From assembly GCA_027075275.1 (NCBI GenBank), contig JALTBO010000019.1, positions 1 to 42,482 of the forward strand: a stretch of 42,482 bases of DNA, read 5' to 3'. Shown here in pieces: positions 20,999 through 29,597 of this stretch. The notes beneath the pieces are model-generated. The model saw only the letters and a program-made list of their open reading frames with translations. It ran no database searches and was not told the DNA's origin. The stretch comes from Desulfurobacteriaceae bacterium. Its GTDB lineage: Bacteria > Aquificota > Aquificia > Desulfurobacteriales > Desulfurobacteriaceae. A program made the translations under genes and the position numbers. Numbering within the stretch: the stretch's first letter is position 1; every line of letters starts with the position of its first letter.

Positions 20999-21583
20999 TC
21001 ACGAGAGCTCTGAAAGGTCAAGTTCCTCTTTTACAACACAGTACCTTTTCCCTCCAAGCCTTCCAACCACCCCCAACTGGGTCTGAAGGAGCTCCGGCCT
21101 ATAGTGAACGGCAACAACCTCCCCTATAAAAACGTCCATAGGTGTTGAACCCAGCTGAAGGTGTTCCTTCAAAACACATTCAAGGGCAGCAGGAACACCT
21201 TTAACCCCTGGAGGCTTCACCAATTTTGAAGGTTCAAGCTCTATGCTTAACTCCTCTGCTTCACTAACACCAGGAGGAAAATCTTTACCGGAGAGGTGCA
21301 TTTTCTCAAGAAATTCCTCTGAAACTACGTTAACAACAAACTCCCCTGTTTCCAGGATATTCCTGGCCGTATCCTTCAAGGTGCCGTCTTTTCTCTTTCC
21401 AACAGAAACGAATAGAAGAGGCGGCTTTGTTGTTATGGCATTAAAGAAGGAAAAGGGGGCAAGGTTAACCTTACCTTCCCTTGAAACTGTTGTTATCCAG
21501 GCTATAGGCCTTGGAACAACTGTGTTGAATATGAGCTTGCTGACAAGCTGCTGTGGAGATTCTGAAACGATAGCCGTCTCCAC
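20999..21583 (-). CDS. Flavin reductase-like FMN-binding protein
   Basis: 194 aa from a GTG at 21581-21583 that overlaps the slyD stop by 1 nt. It has the flavin-reductase split-barrel pattern: RPIAWITTVSREGKVNLAPFS, NAITTKPPLLFVSV, and TGEFVVNVVSEEFLEKM. Such proteins bind FMN and reduce flavins or other acceptors using NAD(P)H; the true partner is unknown. Confidence 0.88.
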   Translation of the reverse strand: METAIVSESPQQLVSKLIFNTVVPRPIAWITTVSREGKVNLAPFSFFNAITTKPPLLFVSVGKRKDGTLKDTARNILETGEFVVNVVSEEFLEKMHLSGKDFPPGVSEAEELSIELEPSKLVKPPGVKGVPAALECVLKEHLQLGSTPMDVFIGEVVAVHYRPELLQTQLGVVGRLGGKRYCVVKEELDLSELS

Positions 21584-22005
21584 TAAGCAACCTCCTCCTT
21601 TTTCAGAACTTTAACTCTGAAGGTTAACGGAACCCCGGCAAGGGGGTGATTGTGGTCTATAGTTACGGTTTCGTCGTTAAAGTCCACAACCCTGACTAAA
21701 AAGGTCTGGCCGTCTGGTGTTGTTCCCTGAAGGGTTTGTCCTCTCTGGAGGTCTATTCCCTGAAACATCTGACGGGGAAGGGTTTCAATTAGATCTTCCC
21801 TCCTCTCTCCGTAAGCTTCAGAGGGCTGAAGTGTAAAGGTTTTCTCCTCTCCCTCTTCCAACTGAGACACTTCTCTTTCAAAGCCGGGGATAACCTCATT
21901 ATGGCCTGTGGTGAATGAGAAAGGTTCTCTCCCTTCGGTAGAGTCAATTACCGTTCCATCGGGAGCGGTCAGCGTGTACTCAACGGTGTAGCGAAACTTT
22001 TTCAT
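21583..22005 (-). CDS. slyD: SlyD-like FKBP peptidyl-prolyl isomerase
   Basis: 140 aa from ATG at 22003-22005, chosen because AAAGGAG lies 6 nt upstream; a TTG six codons earlier has no ribosome site. FKBP halves (YTLTAPDGTVIDSTEGREP; TTGHNEVIPGFEREV) flank an insert-in-flap chaperone domain (about 70-120; PSEAYGERREDLIETLPR). The NHPLAG motif completes the FKBP fold. It lacks the His-rich nickel tail of E. coli SlyD (it ends KKEEVA), so it is a folding helper without clear nickel storage. Confidence 0.93.
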   Translation of the reverse strand: MKKFRYTVEYTLTAPDGTVIDSTEGREPFSFTTGHNEVIPGFEREVSQLEEGEEKTFTLQPSEAYGERREDLIETLPRQMFQGIDLQRGQTLQGTTPDGQTFLVRVVDFNDETVTIDHNHPLAGVPLTFRVKVLKKEEVA

Positions 22006-22043
22006 AATTTCTCCTTTTTTCAATTATTTAAGGTCCCACTATA

Positions 22044-23195
22044 CTACAGATTTGCCGAGTAAAAAACCTCCATCGCTGCCCTTACAGAGTCTCCAAAGCT
22101 AAACCTGTCGTAACCAAGTTCTTTCAGAGCAAGCTCTACAACTTCAAGGCCGGTTAAAACGTCAAACTGGTCAACGTATCCCATGTGGGAAAGACGGAAA
22201 ATTTTCCCCTTGAGGTGCTCCTGACCGCCGGCTATGGTTATTCCATACTTCTCTCTGGCCACTTTTACAACGTCCTGGCCGTTTATACCTTCAGGAGAAA
22301 GGACTGCAGTTACGCCGTTTGCCGGGCTGTTTGAAAGGAGCTCCAGCCCCATCGCTTTTACTCCAGCCCTTGTAGCCTCTGCAAGAAGGGCGTGGCGTTT
22401 TGCAACGTTCTCAATTCCCTCATCTAAAATCATTTTCAGCGCCTCGTTGAGGGCAACAACTAAGTTGGTGGCAGTTGTATAAGCGGTTTGCCCTTTCCCC
22501 TGCTGTTTCAGCTCTTTTTTCAGGTTGAAGTAGTAAGTTTTCGGACTTTCAACAAGCCTTTTTACAGCCCTCTCGCCGAGAGTTATGATAGCCAAACCGG
22601 GAGGGGTCATAAGGGCTTTCTGCGAACCTGTGATAGCAACGTCTATTCCCCACTCGTCTGTCGGTATGTTGTAAACGCCGTAGGCGGTTATTCCGTCGGC
22701 TATCAGCAGGGCTTCAGGGTAGTTCTTAAGGAGCTCCCCTATCCCCTTAACGTCGTGGACAGTTCCCGTTGAGGTTTCACATATCTGAACTAAAACTCCC
22801 TTAACGCCGGGATTTTCAGAGAGAGCTCTCTCCACATCTTCAAGGTTCACGGCCTTTCCCCACTCAACGTTTACAACTACCGGGTTTACGCCGTGTGTTC
22901 TGCAGAGCTCCTCCCACCTCTGACCGAACTTTCCGCCTACAACAACAACGGCGCTGTCTCCGGGGTTAAAGAGGTTGGCAACGGCAGCCTCCATCGCCCC
23001 CGTTCCAGAGGAAGTGAGTATCAGAACCTCTCCCTCTGTTCTCATCACTTTTTTAAGGAGCTCCCTCGTCTCAAGGAAAATCTCTTTGAACTCGGGAGAC
23101 CTGTGGTAAAGAGTAGGACGGGAAAGGGCTTCAAGAACCCTCTCCGGAACCATTGTTGGACCGGGAGTAAGAAGTCTTTTCTTTATCGGATTCAA
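22044..23195 (-). CDS. Class V aminotransferase (serine/alanine-glyoxylate type)
   Basis: 383 aa from a TTG at 23193-23195 with AGGAGG 5 nt upstream. PLP-dependent fold type I enzyme: LLTPGPTMVPERVL at the start, SSGTGAMEAAVANL, ADGITAYGV (PLP-binding Asp) and ITGSQKALMTPPGLA with the Schiff-base Lys near residue 194, then FRLSHMGYVDQFD. The family includes serine-pyruvate and alanine-glyoxylate aminotransferases, and in autotrophs is often linked to serine/glycine metabolism. The ribosome site overlaps the stop of the helicase gene, so the two are translated from one transcript. Confidence 0.92.
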   Translation of the reverse strand: MNPIKKRLLTPGPTMVPERVLEALSRPTLYHRSPEFKEIFLETRELLKKVMRTEGEVLILTSSGTGAMEAAVANLFNPGDSAVVVVGGKFGQRWEELCRTHGVNPVVVNVEWGKAVNLEDVERALSENPGVKGVLVQICETSTGTVHDVKGIGELLKNYPEALLIADGITAYGVYNIPTDEWGIDVAITGSQKALMTPPGLAIITLGERAVKRLVESPKTYYFNLKKELKQQGKGQTAYTTATNLVVALNEALKMILDEGIENVAKRHALLAEATRAGVKAMGLELLSNSPANGVTAVLSPEGINGQDVVKVAREKYGITIAGGQEHLKGKIFRLSHMGYVDQFDVLTGLEVVELALKELGYDRFSFGDSVRAAMEVFYSANL

Positions 23196-23204
23196 GGCGA
23201 CCTC

Positions 23205-25319
23205 CTAAGCAAGAACTTTTAAGAATTTCATAATTATCGTCTTTTCACCGTAATTGGCAAAGAAAGCCGTAACTTTTGCGTTCTCTCCAGTTCCTTCAAC
23301 CCTTTTAACAACTCCCTTTCCAAACTTACTGTGAAAAACGATTTTCGGTATCTTCTGTTTTACAGGCTGGGAAGGAACAGGCCTGCTAACCTGCTGCTGA
23401 ACCCTTTCAGAACGCCTCTCAACTTCCCTGATTAAATGGGAAGGGATTTCAGATAAAAACCTTGAAGGCCTCATAATGCGATAGCTTCCAAAGAGACGGC
23501 GCTTTTTTGAATAAGAGAGGAACAGCTGTCTCTGTGCCCTCGTTATCGCAACGTAGAAAAGCCGTCTTTCTTCCTCAATTTCACTGCTGGTCTCTGAAGA
23601 TTTCACGTGGGGGAAAGTTCCCTCCTCAAGTCCGGTTATAAAAACAACGGGAAACTCCAGACCTTTTGAAGCGTGAACAGTCATAAGAGTTACCCTGTCT
23701 TCCCCTTCAATCTCGTCCTGGTCGGAAGAAAGAGTTAGAGATGAGATAAACTCTAAGTAGAGCTCTCCCCCTTTAAGCCCGCTTCTCTCTGCAAACTCCT
23801 GAAGGGTATTACCAAGTTCCTCTACGTTCTCAAGCCTCTGCTCGTAATCGTCTGGAAATTCCTTTTTAATAAACTCCTTGTAGCCAGTTGAAACGGTTAT
23901 GAACTTTATAAAGTCGTAAGGGGGGAGCTCCTCCATTTTCTCCCTGAGGGTTAAAAGGGTGCTGTGGAGCTCCTCAACGGCCCTCTTCTGCTTCTCAAGT
24001 CTCAGCTGTTCTTTCAGATCTGAAAGTGCCCTATCCCAGGACTTCTCCTTTTCTACAATCCTCCTCAGCCTCTCCTCTACAGCGCTGCCCAGCCCCCTTT
24101 TTGGCGTATTTAAAATCCTGAAAAGGGAAATAACATCTAAATCTGAAACAGCAAGCCTCAGGTAGGCCAGTATGTCCTTTACCTCTTTCCTCTCGTAAAA
24201 CTTCACTCCACCAACTATCTGGTAGGGTATGCCTTCCCTCCTGAGGGCATCTTCAAAAACCCTTGAGAGAGCGTTGGTTCTGTAGAAAACGGCAATGTCG
24301 GAGGGTTTTAAACCTCTGTTTAACAGTTTCTTTACCGTTCTTGAAACAAACAGAGCTTCCTCAAGGTCTGTCTCTGCTCTGAACAGTCCTATAGGGTGAC
24401 CTTCAGGGTTATCTGTGTAAAGGCGTTTTCCCTTCCTGAGCCTGTTGTTCTCAATTACGGCGTTGGCCGCCTCAAGAATGGTTTTTGAACACCTGTAGTT
24501 CTTCTCAAGCTTTATAACTCTTGCATTTTTAAAGTCCCTTTCAAAGGAAAGAATGTTATCTATATTCGCCCCCCTCCAGGTGTAGATGCACTGGTCTTCA
24601 TCTCCAACAACACAGATATCTCCCCTCTCCTCAGTCAGAGCTTTTGCAATTTCGTACTGAATCCTGTTGGTATCTTGGTATTCGTCTATCAGAACGTAAC
24701 GGAAAAAACGGGAGTAGTAGTCTTTAAGATCTCTTTCAAGGAGGAGCTCCCTCCCGTACACCAGAAGATCATCAAAGTCAAAGGCGTTTAACTCCTTCAG
24801 TTTCCTGTTGTAAAGGTCATAAATCGGTTTAAGCTTCTCGTAGTAGACTTCTGCAGACTCTAAAGAGAACATCCCGTTTTTCACGTTGCTTATAACCGAT
24901 GAAATTGCTGAAGGAGTATACTGCTCAGCGTCAAGGTTGAGGTCTTTTAAAACTTCCTTTATAAGTCGTTTTTTATCGTCTGTATCAAGAATTACAAAAT
25001 TGGGTCTGTAACCAACCCTTTCTGCGTGGGCCCTCAGAAGTCTAACACAGAAAGAGTGGAAGGTTGATACAGAAACCGGAGCCTCACTGCCTAAAAGGGC
25101 TTCTACCCTTTCCTTCATCTCGCGGGCTGCCTTGTTTGTAAAAGTAATTGCTAAAATTCTCTCCGGGGGGAAAGAGAGCTCCTTCACCATGTAAGCTATT
25201 TTGAAGGTTATAACGCGGGTTTTTCCGGAACCTGCACCGGCAAGGATTAGAAGGGGGGAATCAAAGTAGAGAACAGCTTCTCTCTGTTTTTCGTTGAGCT
25301 TTGAAAGGAGCTCCGTCAC
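23205..25319 (-). CDS. UvrD/PcrA-type superfamily 1 DNA helicase
   Basis: 704 aa from GTG at 25317-25319, preferred over an upstream TTG because GGGAG lies 5 nt ahead. All SF1A motifs are visible: LNEKQREAV (Q motif), LAGAGSGKTRVI (Walker A), ITFTNKAAREMKERV (Ia), VLIDEYQDTN (II), VVGDEDQCIYTWRGA (III), LEKNYRCSKTILEAAN (IV), MTVHASKGLEFPVVFI (V) and VAITRAQRQLFLSYS (VI). A Tudor-like tail (FHSKFGKGVVKRVEG) is PcrA-like. It unwinds DNA 3'-5' in nucleotide excision repair, mismatch repair and removal of stalled complexes. Confidence 0.95.
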   Translation of the reverse strand: MTELLSKLNEKQREAVLYFDSPLLILAGAGSGKTRVITFKIAYMVKELSFPPERILAITFTNKAAREMKERVEALLGSEAPVSVSTFHSFCVRLLRAHAERVGYRPNFVILDTDDKKRLIKEVLKDLNLDAEQYTPSAISSVISNVKNGMFSLESAEVYYEKLKPIYDLYNRKLKELNAFDFDDLLVYGRELLLERDLKDYYSRFFRYVLIDEYQDTNRIQYEIAKALTEERGDICVVGDEDQCIYTWRGANIDNILSFERDFKNARVIKLEKNYRCSKTILEAANAVIENNRLRKGKRLYTDNPEGHPIGLFRAETDLEEALFVSRTVKKLLNRGLKPSDIAVFYRTNALSRVFEDALRREGIPYQIVGGVKFYERKEVKDILAYLRLAVSDLDVISLFRILNTPKRGLGSAVEERLRRIVEKEKSWDRALSDLKEQLRLEKQKRAVEELHSTLLTLREKMEELPPYDFIKFITVSTGYKEFIKKEFPDDYEQRLENVEELGNTLQEFAERSGLKGGELYLEFISSLTLSSDQDEIEGEDRVTLMTVHASKGLEFPVVFITGLEEGTFPHVKSSETSSEIEEERRLFYVAITRAQRQLFLSYSKKRRLFGSYRIMRPSRFLSEIPSHLIREVERRSERVQQQVSRPVPSQPVKQKIPKIVFHSKFGKGVVKRVEGTGENAKVTAFFANYGEKTIIMKFLKVLA

Positions 25320-25349
25320 AACATCTCCCTGAAGCAGAAATTTCAGCAA

Positions 25350-25441
25350 ATTATACAGACAGGCTGGAATGTAAAACAGCAGAACATCTGAAATAAGGTA
25401 AAAAAAATTAATCCATTAGAATAGAAGCTTTGTTAGAATAG
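25350..25441. promoter_or_regulatory. Divergent promoter region with tandem TTAGAATAG repeats
   Basis: On the minus strand TATAAT (25350-25355) lies 30 nt before the helicase start. On the plus strand TTAGAATAG occurs twice (25416-25424 and 25433-25441), 17 nt apart start to start, just before the regulator gene; each copy holds a TAGAAT -10-like box. They may be tandem promoters or a direct-repeat operator for autoregulation. Confidence 0.4.
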
Positions 25442-25489
25442 TCACCAAATCAAATAAGCTCACTACAAAAAACTATGAGGGGGCTTAAA

Positions 25490-26143
25490 ATGGAAAAAGT
25501 GATAACAATTAGTATTTGTCAACAGGACAATTCTCTCAAAAGTGTTATATCACAGATAACCAGAATAGAAGACTACAGGATACAGCTCAGGTACTTCCAC
25601 CTGAGTAGCAGGTTAAGTGAAGACCCCATAACCGACATCTATGCTGTAAGTAACCCTCTCTTTCACTCCATAATTATGGATGAGATTAAAGAAAAGCCTA
25701 TACTAATTGTGGAAGATGGAGAAAACAGCTTCCAGACTGGAAGCGAAAACATTTTTACAATCTGTAAAAATCAGAAATCTATTGAATCTTTCCTGAAGGC
25801 ACTGGTCAGAAGTTTTAAAAGTATTAAACTCCTGCTTTCAGACGACAGAACAGTCAAGCTCACCTTTACGCTACCTGAATCCAAGCTGGAAATTATTCAG
25901 GGAAATAGAGTAAAGGGAAGGGAGTATCTCTCTTACAGGGGGGCTCTGGTATTGAAGGAACTTTTCAGTAAACCGGAAAGAGTAGTTGAGTTTAAAGAGT
26001 TTATTAACTTAGGAATAAAAGAAGAAAGCCTGCCGGTTTATATTTCAACCCTTAGAAAGACGTTAAAGAAAATTGCTCCTGAGCTTGAGATTAAAAGTCA
26101 CAGGTCAAAAGGATACTCATTAAGGTTTATAAACAATGGTTGA
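25490..26143 (+). CDS. Orphan OmpR/PhoB-type winged-helix regulator
   Basis: 217 aa from ATG at 25490-25492, with GAGGGG 6 nt upstream; an ATG five codons earlier is less well placed. Residues about 140-217 match an OmpR/PhoB DNA-binding domain (YLSYRGALVLKELF, PVYISTLRKTLKKI, then the wing IKSHRSKGYSLRF). The first 120 residues have the size of a receiver domain, but I see no phospho-acceptor Asp pattern, so it may be a degenerate receiver. No histidine kinase gene is near. Its last 24 nt overlap the end of the convergent winged-helix-Hfq gene. Confidence 0.7.
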   Translation: MEKVITISICQQDNSLKSVISQITRIEDYRIQLRYFHLSSRLSEDPITDIYAVSNPLFHSIIMDEIKEKPILIVEDGENSFQTGSENIFTICKNQKSIESFLKALVRSFKSIKLLLSDDRTVKLTFTLPESKLEIIQGNRVKGREYLSYRGALVLKELFSKPERVVEFKEFINLGIKEESLPVYISTLRKTLKKIAPELEIKSHRSKGYSLRFINNG

Positions 26144-26617
26144 TATGGCATGCTTGTAGGCCAGTATGTTTCCCCTGTAGTTTTTTAACTTCAGACAGAA
26201 ACGGTCAAACCCTTTTAGTTTTCCCTCTACTTTGCTTCCGTTTCTGAAGTAGACCGTTACCCTTTTTCCCAGGGCGGAACGGAGCTCCCTGCTCTGAACT
26301 CCTCCCATAGTTGAACAGGCGATCACTTTGTATCCCTGTTTAACCTTTTCTTCAACCTCCCTCTGCTGCTCCTCTGTAAGAACAGGTGGAGGTAGAGAAA
26401 CCATCATACTGGCAGGCCGAACGATAATTTCATCTCCAACTTCTTCGTAAACAACGTCTCCTGAAGACTTCAGGAGTTGAAGAAGCGGTTTAATCTGTTC
26501 CGATTTAACAGAGAGCTCCTCGGCAAGCTCATCAACGCTTCCCCTGAACTCTCCCTGCTCCTCAAGGAGCTCAATTAACGCCATCTGGGCTTCTTCTAAA
26601 GTCCTGTACCTTTTCAT
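26120..26617 (-). CDS. Winged-helix-Hfq fusion protein, second copy
   Basis: 165 aa. Residues about 5-68 look like a winged helix (SVDELAEELSVKSEQIKPLL, then DVVYEEVGDEIIVRP). Residues about 108-165 are a full Hfq/Sm domain: ELRSALGKRVTVYFRNG, VEGKLKGFDRFCLKLKN (Sm1) and AYKHAISTIV (Sm2), the last being the classic Hfq signature. Normal Hfq is about 70-100 aa without such an N-terminal domain. The ATG overlaps the preceding fusion gene by 4 nt. It probably forms RNA-binding rings with protein- or DNA-binding arms outside. The Sm domain is clear; the winged helix is a structural reading of the sequence. Confidence 0.85.
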   Translation of the reverse strand: MKRYRTLEEAQMALIELLEEQGEFRGSVDELAEELSVKSEQIKPLLQLLKSSGDVVYEEVGDEIIVRPASMMVSLPPPVLTEEQQREVEEKVKQGYKVIACSTMGGVQSRELRSALGKRVTVYFRNGSKVEGKLKGFDRFCLKLKNYRGNILAYKHAISTIVYKP

Positions 26618-27123
26618 TTCTGTTCCACATCAAAGAGAATTGTGGCAACGGCGTGCTTGTAAACCAGAGACTTCCCCTTAGGAGCTGTCATGGCAAGGGT
26701 AAAGTTATCAAAGTCTAAAAGTTTACCCTCAAGCCTGGTTCCGCTAATAAGGAAAACTGTAACATCCTTTCCCAGAAGGGAGGTTAAAACTGTATCCTGC
26801 AGAGACTTCTTTTTCTCCTTTTTCTCTCTTTTCTCCTCGCTTTTTTGGGTCTCTTTCTCCTCCCCCATTTTTACCTCCTCAGCAGAAGCCTCCTCTTTTC
26901 TCGGCTTATTCTCTAAAAGCTTTATAAGGAGGCCTTTTCCCCTCTTTGTTTCAGATTTCAGGAAACCTTCTTCTTCAAGCTCCTTAAGAACCTTCTTTAT
27001 AAGATAAGGTGAAGCTCCGGTTAAACCGGAGAGTTCTTCCAACGTTCCGTTATACTCTCCAAATTCAGAAAGGTATTCCTTTAACCAGATTTTAACTTTT
27101 TCAGACTTTGATTGAGAAGACAT
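26614..27123 (-). CDS. Winged-helix-Hfq fusion protein, first copy
   Basis: 169 aa, ATG behind GGAGG. Residues about 7-68 form a winged helix (GTLEELSGLTGASPYLIKKV, then KRGKGLLIKLLE). Residues 70-105 are a highly charged Lys/Glu linker. Residues about 106-169 are an Hfq/Sm domain that starts with SLQD, as in classical Hfq, then LLGKDVTVFLISG, LEGKLLDFDNFTLAM and VYKHAVATILF. It is a paralogue of the next gene and translationally coupled to it. It starts 30 nt after accC, in the efp-accB-accC operon. Expected role: RNA chaperone with an added nucleic-acid- or protein-binding domain. Confidence 0.85.
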   Translation of the reverse strand: MSSQSKSEKVKIWLKEYLSEFGEYNGTLEELSGLTGASPYLIKKVLKELEEEGFLKSETKRGKGLLIKLLENKPRKEEASAEEVKMGEEKETQKSEEKREKKEKKKSLQDTVLTSLLGKDVTVFLISGTRLEGKLLDFDNFTLAMTAPKGKSLVYKHAVATILFDVEQK

Positions 27124-27153
27124 ATTTCCTCCGGAATCTGTTTTAAAAAAGAT

Positions 27154-28503
27154 TCACTGTTCCAAACCGGGTAGTATCTCCTCCTCAAGGGTTCTGGTAT
27201 TAAACCTCCCTTTCCTAAACTGCTCAGTTTCCAAAAGCTTAAGGTGGAAAGGAATAGTTGTCTTCAGAGCTCCGTTAATTACAAACTCTGAGAGAGCTCT
27301 CTTTCCTCTCTCTATAGCCTCCTCCCTCGTCTCTCCCCAGACAATAAGTTTGCCAAGGAGAGAGTCGTAGTAAACAGGAACTGAGTAACCCTCATAAATG
27401 TAGGTATCTACTCTTACTCCAAAACCGCCTGGCAGAAGGAGTTTCTCTATCTTCCCTGGAACAGGTCTAAAGTTCTCTGTGTAGTCTTCACAAGTTATTC
27501 TAAATTCTATGGCGTGACCGTTCAGTTTTACTTGACCTAAGTCAAGTCTATCTCCAGCAGCAGACCTTAACTGGAGAGATATAAGGTCTTTTCCTGTAAC
27601 CATTTCTGTAACCGGGTGCTCTACCTGAATACGGGTGTTCATTTCTATAAAGTAGAAATTCTTATCCTTGTCTACAAGGAACTCTACTGTTCCAGCACCT
27701 TCATAGTTTATATATTCGGCCAACTTTTTCGCAGCTTTAGAGAGCTCTCTTCTCAGTTTTTCGTCAACAAAAGGGGACGGAGCTTCTTCAACAACCTTCT
27801 GGTGTCTCCTCTGAAGGGAACACTCCCTTTCTCCAAAGGTGTAAACGTTGCCGTGGCCGTCGGCAATCACCTGTATCTCTATATGGCGGGGTTCCTCTAT
27901 GAACTTCTCTACGTAAACCTCTCCGTTTCCGAAGGCCGCCTCAGCCTCAGCCATTGCGGTGGCTATGAGGGTTTCCGCATCCTCAATCGATGTAATAAGC
28001 CTCATACCCCTTCCGCCACCTCCGTGGGCAGCCTTCACAAGAACCGGAGGTCCTATCCTTTCAACTTCTTTCAGCGCCTCCTGGACGCTACGGCAGACTC
28101 CGCTTCCCGGAACAACAGGAACACCGGCTTCCTGAGCCACTTTCCTCGCTTTTGCCTTGTCTCCCATTAAGATCATCGTTTCAGGAGAAGGGCCTATGAA
28201 CTTGATTCCGCAGGCGTTACATATCTCTGCAAATCCCGGGTTTTCTGAGAGGAAACCGTAACCGGGGTGAATGGCATCGGCGCCGGAGAGCTCAGCAGCT
28301 GCAATTATTGCCGGTATGTTCAGGTAGCTTTGTTGCGGCTGAGGCCCACCTATACAGACAGACTCGTCTGCAAGGTAGACGTGGAGAGATTCCCTGTCTG
28401 CCGTTGAGTAAACGGCAACTGTCTTAATACCTAATTCCCTGCAGCTCCTTATTATCCTTACTGCTATTTCACCTCTGTTGGCAATAAGAACTTTCCTGAA
28501 CAT
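27154..28503 (-). CDS. accC: Biotin carboxylase of acetyl-CoA carboxylase
   Basis: 449 aa from ATG at 28501-28503 ([17 protein letters not shown]), with AGGA 6 nt upstream; a TTG two codons earlier is not needed. ATP-grasp enzyme that carboxylates the biotin on AccB in the first step of fatty-acid synthesis. Marks: [23 protein letters not shown] (glycine loop), [29 protein letters not shown] and a C-terminal domain to GFGVRVDT. It follows accB after 8 nt. The carboxyltransferase genes are not in the window. A related pyruvate carboxylase A subunit is possible, but the adjacent BCCP of this type argues for AccC. Confidence 0.94.
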   Translation of the reverse strand: MFRKVLIANRGEIAVRIIRSCRELGIKTVAVYSTADRESLHVYLADESVCIGGPQPQQSYLNIPAIIAAAELSGADAIHPGYGFLSENPGFAEICNACGIKFIGPSPETMILMGDKAKARKVAQEAGVPVVPGSGVCRSVQEALKEVERIGPPVLVKAAHGGGGRGMRLITSIEDAETLIATAMAEAEAAFGNGEVYVEKFIEEPRHIEIQVIADGHGNVYTFGERECSLQRRHQKVVEEAPSPFVDEKLRRELSKAAKKLAEYINYEGAGTVEFLVDKDKNFYFIEMNTRIQVEHPVTEMVTGKDLISLQLRSAAGDRLDLGQVKLNGHAIEFRITCEDYTENFRPVPGKIEKLLLPGGFGVRVDTYIYEGYSVPVYYDSLLGKLIVWGETREEAIERGKRALSEFVINGALKTTIPFHLKLLETEQFRKGRFNTRTLEEEILPGLEQ

Positions 28504-28511
28504 CCACAATC

Positions 28512-28949
28512 CTATTTAGGTTCTATGTAGAAGAGCGGCTGGCCAAATTCAACCGGCTGGCCGTTTTCAACCAGAATTTTCCTGACAATTCCAGATACTT
28601 CCGACTCTATCTCATTCATCACTTTGAGGGCCTCAATTATACACAGGGTTTGCCCTTTTTCAACGTAGTCTCCCTCTTTTACAAAAGGCTCCGCACCGGG
28701 AGCTGGAGCCCTGTAGAAAGTTCCAACCATGGGAGACTCTACAACGTAGTAGTTCTCCTCAGGCTGAACCTCTCTCTCAGCAGGGGAGGGTTCTTGGGTT
28801 AAAGGGAGTTCTGAAGGGGCCGTAACTGCCCCTCCTTCTCGCTTGAACTTCACTTTTATTTTGAGCCCCTCAGCTTCTACTTCAAGCTCCTCTACAGAGG
28901 AGTTTTCAAGGCTTTTAAGGAGCTCCCTCACCTTTTCAATATCGGCCAA
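28512..28949 (-). CDS. accB: Biotin carboxyl carrier protein
   Basis: 145 aa from a TTG at 28947-28949 with AGGAGG 5 nt upstream. The N-terminal helix ([19 protein letters not shown]) leads through a Pro-rich linker to the biotinyl domain, residues about 65-145 ([20 protein letters not shown]). The biotin site reads [10 protein letters not shown]; the residue before the target Lys is Leu instead of the usual Met, a mild variation. It carries carboxybiotin between AccC and the carboxyltransferase. It sits between efp and accC, a common bacterial arrangement. Confidence 0.93.
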   Translation of the reverse strand: MADIEKVRELLKSLENSSVEELEVEAEGLKIKVKFKREGGAVTAPSELPLTQEPSPAEREVQPEENYYVVESPMVGTFYRAPAPGAEPFVKEGDYVEKGQTLCIIEALKVMNEIESEVSGIVRKILVENGQPVEFGQPLFYIEPK

Positions 28950-28958
28950 CGGTTCCTC

Positions 28959-29531
28959 CTACTTAACGTTTACCCTTTCTATGTACTCTCCAGTTTCAGG
29001 GTTAACCCTTACCATATCTCCAACGTTAATAAACATGGGGACCTGAACAACTGCTCCGGTTTCAAGTGTTGCAGGCTTGGTAACGTTGGAAACTGTATCC
29101 CCCTTAAAGCCAGGCTCTGTATCTACAACCTGAAGAACTATGCTCTTTGGAAGTTTAACTGAGATTGCTTCACCTTTGTAGAACTGAACCATTACAGATG
29201 TGTTCTCTTTTAAAAACTTTGCCCTTTCACCAAGGGCTGCAGCAGGAATTCCTACCTGTTCGTAAGTTCTTGAGTCCATGAAATAGTAGTAGTCTCCGTC
29301 GTTGTAGATGTATTCCATCTCCCTCTCTTCAAAATCGGCAAGCTCTAACTTCTCACCAACTTTGTAGGTTTTCTCAACAACGTTTCCGGTTTTCAGGTTT
29401 TTCAGCTTTATCCTTGCAAAGGCCTGTCCCTTTCCCGGTTTAACGTGCTGGTAGTCTATGATTTCGTAGGGAGTTCCGTCTATCTCCAGCTTCATTCCTT
29501 TTGCGATTTGGTTTACATCAATAGAAGCCAC
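28959..29531 (-). CDS. efp: Translation elongation factor P
   Basis: 190 aa from a GTG at 29529-29531 with AGGAGG 7 nt upstream. EF-P enters the ribosomal E-site and relieves stalling at proline runs. Three beta-barrel domains are present; the tip loop HVKPGKGQAF places Lys at position 34, where many bacteria carry a modification. DTEPGFKGDTVSNVTKPATLE and the C-terminal FINVGDMVRVNPETGEYIER are typical. It is the first gene of the accB-accC-winged-helix-Hfq operon. Its neighbour accB on the 3' side is a widely conserved pairing. Confidence 0.97.
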   Translation of the reverse strand: MASIDVNQIAKGMKLEIDGTPYEIIDYQHVKPGKGQAFARIKLKNLKTGNVVEKTYKVGEKLELADFEEREMEYIYNDGDYYYFMDSRTYEQVGIPAAALGERAKFLKENTSVMVQFYKGEAISVKLPKSIVLQVVDTEPGFKGDTVSNVTKPATLETGAVVQVPMFINVGDMVRVNPETGEYIERVNVK

Positions 29532-29561
29532 CTTTAGACCTCCTGAACGGGTTTTGGGAAA

Positions 29562-29567
29562 ATTATA
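29562..29567 (-). promoter_or_regulatory. Candidate -10 box of the efp operon
   Basis: TATAAT on the minus strand lies about 31 nt before the efp GTG in the 66-nt gap shared with the divergent lipoprotein gene. No good -35 box is visible at 16-18 nt spacing. Confidence 0.45.
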
Positions 29568-29597
29568 GCAGTAGAATTAAATTTTAATGGAGGTATT

